Shown piece after piece: positions 6,566 to 15,791 of a stretch of 64,000 nt of DNA. Source of the stretch: Brevundimonas mediterranea (GTDB taxonomy: Bacteria > Pseudomonadota > Alphaproteobacteria > Caulobacterales > Caulobacteraceae); the NCBI RefSeq assembly GCF_011064825.1, contig NZ_CP048751.1, positions 868,001 to 932,000 of the forward strand. Direction: 5' to 3'. Numbering within the stretch: the stretch's first letter is position 1; each line of letters opens with the position of its first letter. The notes beneath the pieces were generated by a model. That model saw only the letters and a list, made by a program, of their open reading frames with translations. It had not been told where the DNA came from and searched no databases. The translations under genes were made by a program, and so were the position numbers.

Positions 6566-7606
6566 ATGACCCTGGCTGAAACATCCCTGCTTGAAGAGCC
6601 CGCCTGTCGGCCCGCGCCCTCGGCTGCGCCCGTTCGTGAACGCGGCGGCGCCCGCGACGTCATCGTCTCCATTCCCGCCGACTTCCGCCTGGCCTCGGGC
6701 GAAAAACTGAGCCAGCCCAATATCGTGGGCCGCATCCACGGCCGCGCCGGCGCCCCCGTCGTCGTCGTCGCCGGCGGCATCTCGGCCGGCCGTTTCGTGC
6801 ACCGCACCGAGACCAACGGCCTGGGCTGGTGGTCGGGCGCCGTGTCGGTGCGCGGCCCCATCGACCTGTCCCGCCTCCAGGTGCTGGCCGTCGATTTCGC
6901 GCCCGGCGCCGAGTTCTCCGACACCCCCGTCACCATCACCACCCACGACCAGGCCCGCCTGCTGGCCCTGGTGCTGAACCACCTGAAGGTCGAGCGGGTC
7001 GCCGCCTTCGTCGGCTGTTCCTACGGCGGCATGGTCGGCCTGGCCTTCGCCGAACTGTATCCCGACTGGGCCGAGCAACTGATCGTGGTCTCGGCCGCCC
7101 ACCGCGCCCATCCGCAGGCCACCGCCTGGCGCGGCATCCAGCGCCGCATCCTTCAGTTCGCCGTCGCCGCCGGCCGGCCGGAAGAGGGCGTGGCCCTGGC
7201 CCGCGAACTGGCTATGACCACCTATCGCACGGCGGAAGAGTTCAACGACCGGTTCGAGACCACCGCCCCAGACGCCGTCGGCGGCGCCTATCCCGTCTGC
7301 GACTATCTGACGGCGCGGGGCCAGGCCTACCGCACCCACACCACCCCGGCCCGCTGGCTGTCGATGTCCGATTCCCTGGACCGCCACAGCGTGACGCCGG
7401 AAGCCATCTCCACCCCCGTCACCCTGATCGGCTTCACCTCCGACCGGCTGGTGCCGATCGACGACATCCGCGAACTGGCCGCGCGGTTGCCGACCCTGTG
7501 GCGCTTCGTCGAGGCGCCCTCCCTGTATGGCCACGACGCCTTTCTGAAGGAGGACGCCTTCGTCGGCGACATCCTCCGCGCCGCTTTCAAGGACATCAAA
7601 GCATGA
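6566..7606 (+). CDS. metX: Homoserine O-acyltransferase, MetX family
   Basis: This 346-residue alpha/beta-hydrolase transfers an acyl group to homoserine, the committed step to methionine. The nucleophile elbow is GCSYGGM (about residue 144), with acid SDRLVPIDD and the histidine in YGHDAFLKE near the C-terminus. Whether acetyl- or succinyl-CoA is used cannot be decided from these motifs. ATG 6566 is preferred because GGAAG lies 7 nt upstream. An earlier in-frame ATG at 6479 lies inside the P1 helix of the SAM riboswitch and would add unrelated residues. The stop overlaps the metB start (ATGA), so the pair is translationally coupled and controlled by the riboswitch. Confidence 0.92.
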   Translation: MTLAETSLLEEPACRPAPSAAPVRERGGARDVIVSIPADFRLASGEKLSQPNIVGRIHGRAGAPVVVVAGGISAGRFVHRTETNGLGWWSGAVSVRGPIDLSRLQVLAVDFAPGAEFSDTPVTITTHDQARLLALVLNHLKVERVAAFVGCSYGGMVGLAFAELYPDWAEQLIVVSAAHRAHPQATAWRGIQRRILQFAVAAGRPEEGVALARELAMTTYRTAEEFNDRFETTAPDAVGGAYPVCDYLTARGQAYRTHTTPARWLSMSDSLDRHSVTPEAISTPVTLIGFTSDRLVPIDDIRELAARLPTLWRFVEAPSLYGHDAFLKEDAFVGDILRAAFKDIKA

Positions 7607-8787
7607 CCGCCCGCCGCCCTGCCGACCCGCACACCATCGCCGCCCGCACGGGCGTGGATACGGACACGGCCCACGGCGCGGTCATGCCGCCGCTCTATCT
7701 GTCGTCCAACTATTCCTTCGCCGGTTTCGAGCAGAAGCGGAAATACGACTACAGCCGCTCGGGCAATCCGACCCGCGACGTCCTGGCCGAGACCCTGGCC
7801 GAGCTGGAAAGCGGCGCCGGTTGCGTCATCACCGCCACCGGCATGGCGGCGGTCGATCTGCCCCTGGCCCTGCTGGAGCCGGGCGACCTGCTGATCGCGC
7901 CGCACGACTGTTACGGCGGCACCTGCCGCCTGCTGAACGCCCGCGCCAGGAAGGGCCATTTCGACCTGCTGCTGGTCGATCAGGGCGATCCCGTCGCCTT
8001 CGAGGCCGCCCTGGCGCTGAAGCCCAAACTGGTCCTGGTCGAGACCCCGTCCAACCCCCTGCTGCGGCTGGTGGACGTGGCCGAGATCTGCGCCCGCGCC
8101 CATGCGGCCGGGGCCAAGGTGGTGTGCGACAACACCTTCCTGTCGCCGGCGCTGCAGAACCCGATCAAGCTGGGCGCCGACTTCGTCGTTCACTCGACGA
8201 CCAAGTTCATCAACGGCCATTCCGACGTGGTCGGCGGCGCCGTGATCTCGGCCGACGCCGAGGATCATCAGACCCTGGCCTGGTGGGCCAACTGCACCGG
8301 CGTGACCGGCTCGCCCTTCGACGCCTATCTGACCCTGCGCGGGGTGCGGACCCTGTTCGCCCGGATCGAGCGGCAGCAGGCCACGGCGGGCAAGATCGCC
8401 GAACGGCTGGCCGCCCACCCGGCGGTCAAGGTCGTCCACTATCCCGGCCTGGCGTCCCACCCCAACCACGCCCTGGTCGCCGCACAACAGGCCGGACCGG
8501 GCGCCATGCTCAGCTTCGAGCTGGAAGGCGGGACCGAGGCCGTGCGCGACCTGGTCGAGGCGCTGGAGATCTTCACCCTGGCGGAATCCCTCGGCGGGGT
8601 CGAAAGCCTGATCGCCCACCCCGCCACCATGACCCACGCCGCCATGACGCCCGAACAGCGCGCCACCGCCGGCATAAGCGACGGCCTGGTGCGGCTGTCG
8701 GTCGGGCTGGAGCATGTCGAGGACCTGATCGCCGACCTGTTTCCGGCCCTGGACGCCGTCATCCCGGCGAAGGCGCAGGCCGCCTGA
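7603..8787 (+). CDS. metB: Cystathionine gamma-synthase / O-acylhomoserine sulfhydrylase
   Basis: A 394-residue Cys/Met-metabolism PLP enzyme. It has YDYSRSGNPTRD near residue 50, the DNTFLSP segment and the PLP lysine in HSTTKFINGHSD (about residue 201). The C-terminal part SLGGVESLIAHPATMTHA is typical of gamma-synthases. It condenses the activated homoserine made by MetX with cysteine, or possibly sulphide as in MetZ; the family motifs fit MetB slightly better. The start overlaps the metX stop by 4 nt. The frame continues upstream through metX in another phase, which is not coding. tRNA-Glu follows 50 nt downstream. Confidence 0.9.
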   Translation: MTARRPADPHTIAARTGVDTDTAHGAVMPPLYLSSNYSFAGFEQKRKYDYSRSGNPTRDVLAETLAELESGAGCVITATGMAAVDLPLALLEPGDLLIAPHDCYGGTCRLLNARARKGHFDLLLVDQGDPVAFEAALALKPKLVLVETPSNPLLRLVDVAEICARAHAAGAKVVCDNTFLSPALQNPIKLGADFVVHSTTKFINGHSDVVGGAVISADAEDHQTLAWWANCTGVTGSPFDAYLTLRGVRTLFARIERQQATAGKIAERLAAHPAVKVVHYPGLASHPNHALVAAQQAGPGAMLSFELEGGTEAVRDLVEALEIFTLAESLGGVESLIAHPATMTHAAMTPEQRATAGISDGLVRLSVGLEHVEDLIADLFPALDAVIPAKAQAA

Positions 8788-8839
8788 TTTTTTGCTTGCA
8801 GAGGGGGCCGAACCGGGGCAAATGCGCCGCCCCGGCCGC

Positions 8840-8914
8840 GGTCCCTTCGTCTATCGGTTAGGACGTCAGGTTTTCAACCTGAAAAGAGGGGTTCGACTCC
8901 CCTAGGGACTGCCA
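8840..8914 (+). tRNA. tRNA-Glu (anticodon TTC)
   Basis: The 75-nt sequence folds into a full cloverleaf. The acceptor GGTCCCT pairs with AGGGACT (8904-8910), the anticodon stem TCAGG/CCTGA encloses loop TTTTCAA with anticodon TTC at 8873-8875, and the T-arm is GGGGTTCGACTCCCC. The discriminator is G and CCA is encoded (8912-8914). It lies alone between metB and a toxin-antitoxin pair. Confidence 0.96.
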
Positions 8915-9009
8915 CCGGGTTTCAAGGCGTTTGCAGGCGAGTGCGCCGCCGCCCTCTTGCCTACCAACATATCAAAACGGCGAAGCTAGACCGCGCTGCT
9001 CAGTCAAGA

Positions 9010-9027
9010 TTTGCCATTATCAGCAAA
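9010..9027. promoter_or_regulatory. Small palindrome upstream of the toxin-antitoxin genes
   Basis: TTTGC (9010-9014) and GCAAA (9023-9027) form an inverted repeat with an 8-nt spacer, about 45 nt before the antitoxin start. The surrounding stretch (8960-9060) is visibly more AT-rich than the rest of the window. Phd-type antitoxins bind palindromes in their own promoters, so this is a candidate operator. That role is inferred from position only. Confidence 0.35.
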
Positions 9028-9070
9028 ATAGCTAATATCGGGACATCTCAGCCGCCCCCAGGAGGAATTC

Positions 9071-9328
9071 GTGCGAGAAGTCAGTGCGACGGAATTCCAG
9101 ACGCGGGCGGGGCTCTATATTGAGCAATCCGGCAAGGAGCCGGTGCTCATCACCAAGCATCGCCGCCCCGCGCGGGTGCTGCTCGATATCGAAGAATATG
9201 AGCGGCTGAAGGCGCGCGACACGCGCCAGGCCTATGCGACGCAAGACCTTCCTGACGAATGGGCCGCAGCCCTTGAGGCGGCGGACTACGGCGAGGCCGA
9301 TCCGAAGCTTGAGACCCTGATCAAATAG
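9071..9328 (+). CDS. Phd/YefM-type antitoxin
   Basis: An 85-residue protein whose first 50 residues (MREVSATEFQTRAGLYIEQS...PVLITKHRRPARVLL) match the Phd/YefM DNA-binding antitoxin fold. The tail from about residue 50 is acidic and probably wraps the toxin. GTG 9071 follows an excellent AGGAGG at 6-nt spacing. It should neutralise the downstream PemK-like protein and repress its own promoter as a complex. The toxin gene starts 7 nt after the stop. The partner of a Phd-type antitoxin is more often Doc or RelE, so a MazF/PemK partner is somewhat unusual. Confidence 0.8.
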   Translation: MREVSATEFQTRAGLYIEQSGKEPVLITKHRRPARVLLDIEEYERLKARDTRQAYATQDLPDEWAAALEAADYGEADPKLETLIK

Positions 9329-9335
9329 ACCGCGC

Positions 9336-9770
9336 GTGAAAAAGCCGGATCCGACCGTCGGCCTGGTGATCCGCTACGACTTCCTGTGGTCGCACGAGCG
9401 CGAGAAGGGCTATGCGGACGGCGCCAAGACCCGGCCCTGCGTGATCGTCACCGCCGTCCTTCGCAAGGCGAAGGGCGGTACGGACATTCTGGTCGCGCCG
9501 ATCACCCATTCCCCGCCGATGGCCGGCACGGTCGCCATCGAGATCCCGCACAGGGTTGGGCAGCACCTCGGCCTGGAGGACGCGCGCAGCTATATCATCG
9601 CCAGCGAAGCCAACAGCGTCTCATGGGACGATCCCGGCATTGTTCCCGTAAAGCCGGGCGTACAGTGGGCTTACGGCCTCATACCCAAGGGCCTGTACGA
9701 CAGGCTTCGCGCGACGATGCTGGACCTTGTCCGGCAGCGGAAACTCAAGGCGGCGGATCGCAAGGCGTGA
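9336..9770 (+). CDS. PemK/MazF-like toxin, probable endoribonuclease
   Basis: A 144-residue protein resembling the PemK/MazF plasmid-maintenance toxins. There is an early strand with KTRPCVIVTAV, the VAPITHSPP stretch and a C-terminal helix rich in Arg/Lys. MazF toxins cleave mRNA at short motifs; the assignment rests on the RPCVIV-type strand and the TA context rather than on full active-site identification. Translation starts at GTG with no clear Shine-Dalgarno, 7 nt after the antitoxin stop, which suggests coupling. From 9771 to 9960 I see no gene. Confidence 0.65.
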   Translation: MKKPDPTVGLVIRYDFLWSHEREKGYADGAKTRPCVIVTAVLRKAKGGTDILVAPITHSPPMAGTVAIEIPHRVGQHLGLEDARSYIIASEANSVSWDDPGIVPVKPGVQWAYGLIPKGLYDRLRATMLDLVRQRKLKAADRKA

Positions 9771-9960
9771 CAGCCCGACCCGGCATTCCTCCGACCACGG
9801 TTAATCAATCCACAACCCCTTTGACCGGATTGAGGCAGCAAGCCTTTCGATTCACGGACCTTTTTTCGGACACGCTCGGGAACTATCCACAGCGACTGCG
9901 GTTCATCCACGGTCGCCTGGTGCAGAAGCGCCCCCTCTCCCCATCCCCCAAGAGTGGTTC

Positions 9961-10227
9961 ATGTTCATCGCCATCGCCCGTCCGGCGGTAGAGCCCCAAG
10001 GCCCCGATCTCGTCGCTGTCCCCGGCTCTTCCGCCATCCCCGAACCGACGCCCCGCGCCCTGCACGCACGCCTTCTGGAAAACGCCGCCCTGAGACGGAT
10101 GCGCGGCCAGGAACGCCGCCGCGAGCAAAGGCTAGACGACGCCGACTACTGGCTGCACGCCGCCCCCATGGCGGTGCAGAAAGCCAGCGCCCTGCGCGAG
10201 GACAAGAGTTTCGCGCCCCTTCCCTAG
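9961..10227 (+). CDS. Hypothetical small protein
   Basis: An 88-residue frame with ATG at 9961 and a weak AAGAG upstream. It has a short hydrophobic/proline-rich first half and a strongly charged helix around RRMRGQERRREQRLDDADYW. No family is recognised. Codon positions are GC3-rich like the neighbours and it fits neatly before the convergent glycosyltransferase gene (10 nt between stops). There is no other support. Confidence 0.4.
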   Translation: MFIAIARPAVEPQGPDLVAVPGSSAIPEPTPRALHARLLENAALRRMRGQERRREQRLDDADYWLHAAPMAVQKASALREDKSFAPLP

Positions 10228-10237
10228 ATAGAAAACC

Positions 10238-11182
10238 CTAGCGTAGTTCCGGCGTCCGCCGCCGCAGCGAGGCCGTCAGCTTGGCCAGCTTCTGGCCGGC
10301 AGACTTGGGCCGGACCCGTTTGCGGTGTTCCAGTCCGCCGCCCCAGCGGTCGTGAACGGCCGTGTCCAGGTGGGGATGGCGGTCGTGCTGGTGGACGATG
10401 GGGCTGGTCGTCCCGTCCGGATTGACCACCTGTCCGTCGCGGAAGCTCAGAGCATCGCCGGGCGTCAGGCCCAGGGTGGCCACGCGGCCGTAGTTGGCCC
10501 GGAGGGTCGCGGCCGTAAGACCCTGATGGATCGCCATGTTGAAGGCCGCCTGATCGACGCCGAAGGCCCCGCCGATCTCGGAGCGGGGCGTGGCGGCCAA
10601 TGACAGGATCAGCCGCGACAGACGCGCGACCTCGGCCCGCGGCCCGAGCACCGTCCCGACGCACAGACAGGGTTTGTCGCCCAGTTGCGCGGCCTGGGCC
10701 TCGCCGAACAGGGCGCGCAGATATTTCATGTTGAAGCCGTGGTCGGCCAGGGGCGTCTCGGCCTCGATGAAGGCCTCCAGTCCGTGCGGCGCGGGCGAAA
10801 AGGGCGCGGCCTGGAAGATGACGTCGCGCACGTCGCAGGCCAGGCCCGCGCCGGGCCGGTCGCCCAGCAGGCCGGCGAAGGCGACGAACCTCTGCATCAC
10901 CGGATGGGGCGCCCAGCCCCGCCAGACCGGCGCATCGACGGCGGTCACGTCATTCTGGATCAGGAAGGCGCGCAGGTCGGGGTCGGCGTCGACCACCAGG
11001 GCGACCGGGCCGTCGAACACCGCCCGCAGCGACAGGACGAAGGGGGCGATGTCGGCGGCGTCATAGCCGGTCGCGTAACCGACCACCGCGTCCCCGTCAG
11101 GCAGGGGTTCGGTCCCGCGTCCGACCTCCAGCGCCTGGGCCAGCCAGTCCAGATAGTTCGACCGGACAGCCCCCCGTCTCAT
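10238..11182 (-). CDS. Putative glycosyltransferase (GT-A-like)
   Basis: A 314-residue soluble protein without signal peptide. The segment GLACDVRDVIFQAAPF (about residues 113-128) resembles the DxRDVxFQ nucleotide-sugar/metal motif of GT-A-type glycosyltransferases. The N-terminal VVGYATGYDAADIAPFVLSL strand-helix fits the same fold. The C-terminal 35 residues are basic and may bind membrane or nucleic acid. It starts 18 nt after the carA stop on the same strand and may be co-transcribed, though no functional link to pyrimidine/arginine synthesis is apparent. Function is inferred from motif only. Confidence 0.55.
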   Translation of the reverse strand: MRRGAVRSNYLDWLAQALEVGRGTEPLPDGDAVVGYATGYDAADIAPFVLSLRAVFDGPVALVVDADPDLRAFLIQNDVTAVDAPVWRGWAPHPVMQRFVAFAGLLGDRPGAGLACDVRDVIFQAAPFSPAPHGLEAFIEAETPLADHGFNMKYLRALFGEAQAAQLGDKPCLCVGTVLGPRAEVARLSRLILSLAATPRSEIGGAFGVDQAAFNMAIHQGLTAATLRANYGRVATLGLTPGDALSFRDGQVVNPDGTTSPIVHQHDRHPHLDTAVHDRWGGGLEHRKRVRPKSAGQKLAKLTASLRRRTPELR

Positions 11183-11200
11183 GACATCAGCTTCATGGCG

Positions 11201-12361
11201 TCAACGCGGGCCCATCAGGTCGGCGAACCGATCAAACAGATACAGGCTGTCGGCCGGCCCGGGCGAAGCCTCGGGGTGGTGCTGAACGCTGAAGATCGGC
11301 TTGTCCTTGACCGCGATGCCGCAGTTGGTGCCGTCGAACAGGCTGACGTGGGTTTCGGTCACGGCGTCCGGCAGGCTGTCGCGATCGACGGTGAAGCCGT
11401 GGTTCATCGACACGATCTCGACCTTGCCGGTGGTCAGATCCTTGACCGGATGGTTGGCGCCGTGGTGGCCCTGTTCCATCTTCACCGTCCTGGCGCCCAG
11501 GGCCAGGGCCAGCATCTGGTGGCCCAGGCAGATGCCCATCAGGGGCTTGCCGCTGGCGACCAGTTTCTGGATTTCAGGCACCGCGTATTCGCCGGTCGCG
11601 GCCGGATCGCCCGGGCCGTTCGACAGGACGACGCCGTCGGGATTGCGGGCCAGAACCTCTTCGGCCGTGGTCGTCGCCGGGACCACGGTGATCTTCGCGC
11701 CGGTCGAGGCCAGGGCGCGCAGGATGTTGCGCTTCACCCCATAGTCGATGACGACCACCTGCTTGCGGCCTTGCGTCTTCGGGTGGCCCTCCGGCCATTC
11801 CCACAGCCCCTCGTCCCATTCGAACGCCTGCAGCGTCGAGGCGGGCTTGGCCAGGTCCAGACCGACCAGGCCGGTCCAGGCGCGGGCCTGCGCCACCAGG
11901 GCGTCGAGGTCGAACTGGCCGTCCGGATTATGGGCGATGACCGCGTGGGGGGCGCCCTTGTCGCGGATGATCTTGGTCAGGGCGCGGGTGTCCACGCCGG
12001 CCAGGCCGACGACGCCGCGCCGTTTCATCCAGTCGTCGAAACTCGCGTCCGATCTATAGTTGGCCGGATCGGTCGGCACGTCGCGGAAGATCGCGCCCCG
12101 CGCCGAGGTGTCCGAACCGCCGCCCATCTGCTCGATGTCTTCGACGTTCGTCCCCGTATTGCCGACATGGGGGAAGGTGAAGGCCAGGATCTGGCTCATG
12201 TAGGACGGGTCGGTCAGGATTTCCTGATAGCCGGTCATGGCGGTGTTGAAGACCACCTCGCCCAGGGCCGATCCGACCGCTCCGACGCCGATTCCCTGCA
12301 GGACCGTGCCGTCGGCGAGCGCGAGGACGCCTGTCGCGCCCGGAAGAATCTTGATCGTCAT
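11201..12361 (-). CDS. carA: Carbamoyl-phosphate synthase small subunit
   Basis: A 386-residue glutaminase subunit. The N-terminal CPSase domain has [13 protein letters not shown] and [17 protein letters not shown]. The C-terminal class I amidotransferase domain contains the catalytic Cys in GICLGHQ (about residue 270) and His/Glu in HHPEASPGP. It hydrolyses glutamine and passes ammonia to CarB, which is not in this window. ATG 12361 has AGGAGC 7 nt upstream, so six extra codons of open frame are left out. The 113 nt upstream hold a small GGCCT/AGGCC hairpin at 12386-12401 and nothing I can name. Confidence 0.95.
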   Translation of the reverse strand: MTIKILPGATGVLALADGTVLQGIGVGAVGSALGEVVFNTAMTGYQEILTDPSYMSQILAFTFPHVGNTGTNVEDIEQMGGGSDTSARGAIFRDVPTDPANYRSDASFDDWMKRRGVVGLAGVDTRALTKIIRDKGAPHAVIAHNPDGQFDLDALVAQARAWTGLVGLDLAKPASTLQAFEWDEGLWEWPEGHPKTQGRKQVVVIDYGVKRNILRALASTGAKITVVPATTTAEEVLARNPDGVVLSNGPGDPAATGEYAVPEIQKLVASGKPLMGICLGHQMLALALGARTVKMEQGHHGANHPVKDLTTGKVEIVSMNHGFTVDRDSLPDAVTETHVSLFDGTNCGIAVKDKPIFSVQHHPEASPGPADSLYLFDRFADLMGPR

Positions 12362-12474
12362 GGGCGCGCTCCTACACACGAATCCGGCCTAAACGGAGGC
12401 CCCAGACCGCTGGACTAAACAAACGGCGGGGTCGTTAAGCCCTGCCGTGCGCCGGGTCAACGACCATCCGCATT

Positions 12475-14787
12475 CTACGCCGGGCCGACCAGACGGAACT
12501 GGGCCGCCGAACCGCCCTGGGCATGGGGCGCCAGCCAGAGATCGAACAGGCCCGGCTCAATCCGATACGTATTGTCCTCGCCGATGAAGCCCAGCTGGCG
12601 GGCGTTCAGGGTGAAGCGCACCGTCTCGCTCTGGCCCGGCCGCAGCGTCACCCGCTTGAAGTCCTTCAGCAGCCGCCCCGGCTGGGTCAGGCTGGCGACC
12701 CGGTCGTGGATATAGAGCTGGACCAGCTCCTCGGCGACATGGGCGCCCTGGTTGGTGACGGTCACGGCCACGTCCAGCGTCCCGGCCCAGGCCAGTTGAT
12801 CGCTCGCCATTTCGACGGGACCATAGGCGACCTCGCCATAGGTCAGGCCGTAGCCGAACGGATACAGGGCCGTATTGGTCGTCTCGCGATAGCGGGCCTT
12901 GTATTCCTCGATCGGCAGGTCCGGATTGGCCGGGCGGCCGGTGTTCTTGTGGTCGTAGGAGTAAGGCTGCTGGCCCGACTTGTGCGGGAAGCTGACCGGC
13001 AGGCGGGCCGAGGGGCCGTGTTCGCCGAAGACGACGTCGGCGACGGCGTTGCCCATCTGCTCACCCAGGAACCAGGTGACGACGATGGCCTGGGCGTTCT
13101 TGACATTGCCCTCCAGCGCCAGGGCCCGGCCGTTGCGCAGCAGGATGACCATGGGCTTGCCCGTGGCGGCCATGGCGTCGACCAGGGCCTGTTGCGGGGC
13201 CGGGACGACGATCTCGGTGCGCGACTGGGCCTCGCCCGACATCTTCTGGCTCTCGCCGATGGCCAGGACGATGACGTCGGCGTTGGCGGCCGCACGGACG
13301 GCCTCTTCGATCCCGCCGTCCAGCGGGGTCTCGACGCCCGAGCCGCGCGCGACGGTCAGGGCTTGCGGATCGGTCATGGCGGCGCGGAAGCCGGCTTCCA
13401 GCGAGACGCGGCGTTCGGGCGCGCCCCAGATGGTCCACGGCCCCCAGACATTGTCCACGTCGTCGGCGAACGGGCCGACCAGGGCGATCTTCTGGCTCTT
13501 GTTCAGCGGCAACAGCTGATTGTCGTTCTTCAGCAGGACCACCGACTTGCGGCCCGCCTCGCGCGACAGGGCGATGTGTTCGCGCGACCCCACCACGGCC
13601 TTTTCACGCACCGGATCCGTGCCGCGATAAGGATCGTCGAACAGGCCCAGGGCCGCCTTGGTGGTCAGGAGACGGCGCACCGCCTCGTCCAGCCGGGCCA
13701 TCGACACCTCGCCGCTGGCCACCAGGCTGGGCAGGTGTTCCAGATACAGGCCCGAGACCATGGACACGTCCACCCCGGCGTTGAAGGCGAGGCGGGCGGC
13801 GTCGCGGCCGTCCTCGGCGAAGCCGTGGGCGACCAGTTCCTGTTCGGAGGTGTAGTCGGAGACCACGAAGCCCTCAAAACCCCATTCGCCGCGCAGGATG
13901 TCGGTCAGCAGCTTGCGGCTGCCCGAGGCGGGCACGCCATTGACGTCGTTGAAGGCGCTCATGATCGACAGGGCGCCGGCGTCCACCGCCGCCTTGAACG
14001 GCGGCAGATAGACCCCGCGCAGCGTCTGTTCGCTCATGTCGGTGGTGTTGTATTCGACCCCGCCGATGGCGCCCGAATAGGCGGCCATGTGTTTGGCGGT
14101 GGCCAGGACGGCGTCACGGTCGTCCAGTCCCTTGTCGCCCTGGAAGCCGCGCACCCGGGCGGCGGCCAGCAGGTTGTTCAGCAGCACGTCCTCGCCGGCG
14201 CCTTCGACATTGCGGCCCCAGCGCTGGTCGCGGGCCACATCCACCATGGGGGCGTAGGTCTGGTGCACGGCCGAGGCGGCCGTCTCGACCGCAGCGGCGC
14301 GGGCGGTGCGATAGGCCAGATGGGTGTCGAAGGCCGCGGCCTCGGCCAGGGGCACGGGGAAGATGGTGGACAGGCCGTGGATCACGTCCGCCGCGAACAG
14401 CAGCGGGATCTTCAGCCGGCTTTCCTCCATCGCCACCTGCTGGATGCGGCGGCCGGTCTCGGCGCCGATGCCGTTGAACAGGCTGCCGACCTTGCCTTCG
14501 CGGATCAGGGCGGTGACGCGCGCGGGGTCCCCCGTGCCGTCCAGCGGATTGACCGCCGTGGGCATCCAGCGGAACGGGTCGGCGAGCAGGTTCAACTGGC
14601 CCGCCTTCTCCTCCACGGTCATGGCCGCAATCAGATCTTCGATCCGCTGGCGATGACGCTGAACGGCGCGGGCGGTTTCGGCGGTAGCAGGCATGGGGAA
14701 GACTCCGGCGCCCATCAGGGCGAGAAGCCCGAGGCCAGACAAGAAGTTTCGACGGGAAGCCGAAGGTTTTACAGGTCGCGTCTTCAT
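12475..14787 (-). CDS. Periplasmic beta-glucosidase, GH3 family, Tat-exported
   Basis: A 770-residue glycoside hydrolase close to E. coli BglX in length and order. The N-terminus has the twin-arginine signal SRRNFLSGLGLLAL near residue 10 with a cleavable A-x-A. The GH3 N-domain carries the nucleophile Asp in VVSDYTSEQE. The C-domain has VVLLKNDNQLLPL and the fibronectin-III-like end has LVQLYIHD and LKDFKRVTL. It should release glucose or related sugars from beta-glucosides in the periplasm, which may supply the PQQ glucose dehydrogenase at 18-21 kb. ATG 14787 is preceded by AAGGAGC; the 49 upstream codons in frame are not part of the protein. Confidence 0.92.
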   Translation of the reverse strand: MKTRPVKPSASRRNFLSGLGLLALMGAGVFPMPATAETARAVQRHRQRIEDLIAAMTVEEKAGQLNLLADPFRWMPTAVNPLDGTGDPARVTALIREGKVGSLFNGIGAETGRRIQQVAMEESRLKIPLLFAADVIHGLSTIFPVPLAEAAAFDTHLAYRTARAAAVETAASAVHQTYAPMVDVARDQRWGRNVEGAGEDVLLNNLLAAARVRGFQGDKGLDDRDAVLATAKHMAAYSGAIGGVEYNTTDMSEQTLRGVYLPPFKAAVDAGALSIMSAFNDVNGVPASGSRKLLTDILRGEWGFEGFVVSDYTSEQELVAHGFAEDGRDAARLAFNAGVDVSMVSGLYLEHLPSLVASGEVSMARLDEAVRRLLTTKAALGLFDDPYRGTDPVREKAVVGSREHIALSREAGRKSVVLLKNDNQLLPLNKSQKIALVGPFADDVDNVWGPWTIWGAPERRVSLEAGFRAAMTDPQALTVARGSGVETPLDGGIEEAVRAAANADVIVLAIGESQKMSGEAQSRTEIVVPAPQQALVDAMAATGKPMVILLRNGRALALEGNVKNAQAIVVTWFLGEQMGNAVADVVFGEHGPSARLPVSFPHKSGQQPYSYDHKNTGRPANPDLPIEEYKARYRETTNTALYPFGYGLTYGEVAYGPVEMASDQLAWAGTLDVAVTVTNQGAHVAEELVQLYIHDRVASLTQPGRLLKDFKRVTLRPGQSETVRFTLNARQLGFIGEDNTYRIEPGLFDLWLAPHAQGGSAAQFRLVGPA

Positions 14788-14944
14788 GGGGCGCTCCTTC
14801 GGAAGGTCGGGCGGAAGATCGGCGGCGAGATCGTGCGGATCAGGCCGGGGAGGCATGTGGCCTAACCTCTGGCGCATGCCCCCGTCCAGACCCGCGCCGG
14901 ATGTAAATGATGTAACTGACACGTCGGCGACCACCGCGCGCCCG

Positions 14945-15727
14945 TCAACCCAGGGCGATATCCAGGAACATCATGCCCACCAGGCCGATCATCAGACCGA
15001 TCATCGAGCCGTCCCCCTTGGACTGTTCGCGGGTCTGGGGAATGATCTCGGCGGTGACGACATAGATCATGGCGCCGGCCGCCAGGCCCAGGCCCCACGG
15101 CAGGGCGCCGGGCGACGCCCCCACCACGCCGGCCCCGATCAGACCGCCGACCGGTTCGACCAGACCCGACGCCAGCGCGGCCAGGAAGGCGGCGCCGCGA
15201 CCATAGCCCAGCGAGGCCATGGCGGCCGAGACGGCCAGGCCTTCGGGCATGTTCTGGATGCCGATGCCCAGGGCAGTGGCCAGGCCCTGGTGCATGTCGC
15301 CGCCGCCGAAACTGACGCCGACGGCCGCGCCTTCGGGGAAGTTGTGCAGGGTGATGGCGATGATGAACAGCCAGATGCGACGGGCGAGATGCTTGGACTG
15401 GGCCGGACCGATGGCCAGCATGTCCACGGGCGCGAACCGGTTCATCAGGCCGATCACCGTGGCCCCGATCAGCACCGCCGCCGCCATGGTCCCCGCCGCC
15501 CAGCCCTGGGACGCGCCCCCGGCCTGGAGCACGTCGACGCCCGGAATGATCAGCGAGAAGAAGGAGGCCGCCAGCATCACCCCGGCGGCGAAGCCCAGCA
15601 GGACGCTCTGGGTCTGTTGTCCCGGCCGTTTGACGAACAGCATGGGCGCCGCGCCGACCGCCGTCATCATGCCCGCCGCCAGACTGCCCAGGGCGCCGGC
15701 CGCGATCGGGGAAAGGGATTCCATCAT
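14945..15727 (-). CDS. ZIP-family metal transporter
   Basis: About 260 residues with seven to eight membrane helices. The signature TLHNFPEGAAVGVSF and the following IGIQNMPEGLAVS carry the His/Asn/Pro-Glu metal site of ZIP transporters. It most resembles the GufA-like subgroup and should import zinc or another divalent metal across the inner membrane. ATG 15727 (followed by a second Met) has AGGCGG upstream. The frame continues upstream into the divergent proB gene, but that extension is the antisense of proB. Confidence 0.88.
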   Translation of the reverse strand: MMESLSPIAAGALGSLAAGMMTAVGAAPMLFVKRPGQQTQSVLLGFAAGVMLAASFFSLIIPGVDVLQAGGASQGWAAGTMAAAVLIGATVIGLMNRFAPVDMLAIGPAQSKHLARRIWLFIIAITLHNFPEGAAVGVSFGGGDMHQGLATALGIGIQNMPEGLAVSAAMASLGYGRGAAFLAALASGLVEPVGGLIGAGVVGASPGALPWGLGLAAGAMIYVVTAEIIPQTREQSKGDGSMIGLMIGLVGMMFLDIALG

Positions 15728-15791
15728 CCGCCTGCTGTGGCGGTGGATACGGCAAGAGACAAGCCCGAACAGTCGCGTTAGAGAAACCTTC

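Noticed and set aside
8840..9960. tRNA-bounded genomic island with att repeats
   Set aside because: No repeat of the tRNA-Glu 3' end is visible downstream and no integrase gene is present.
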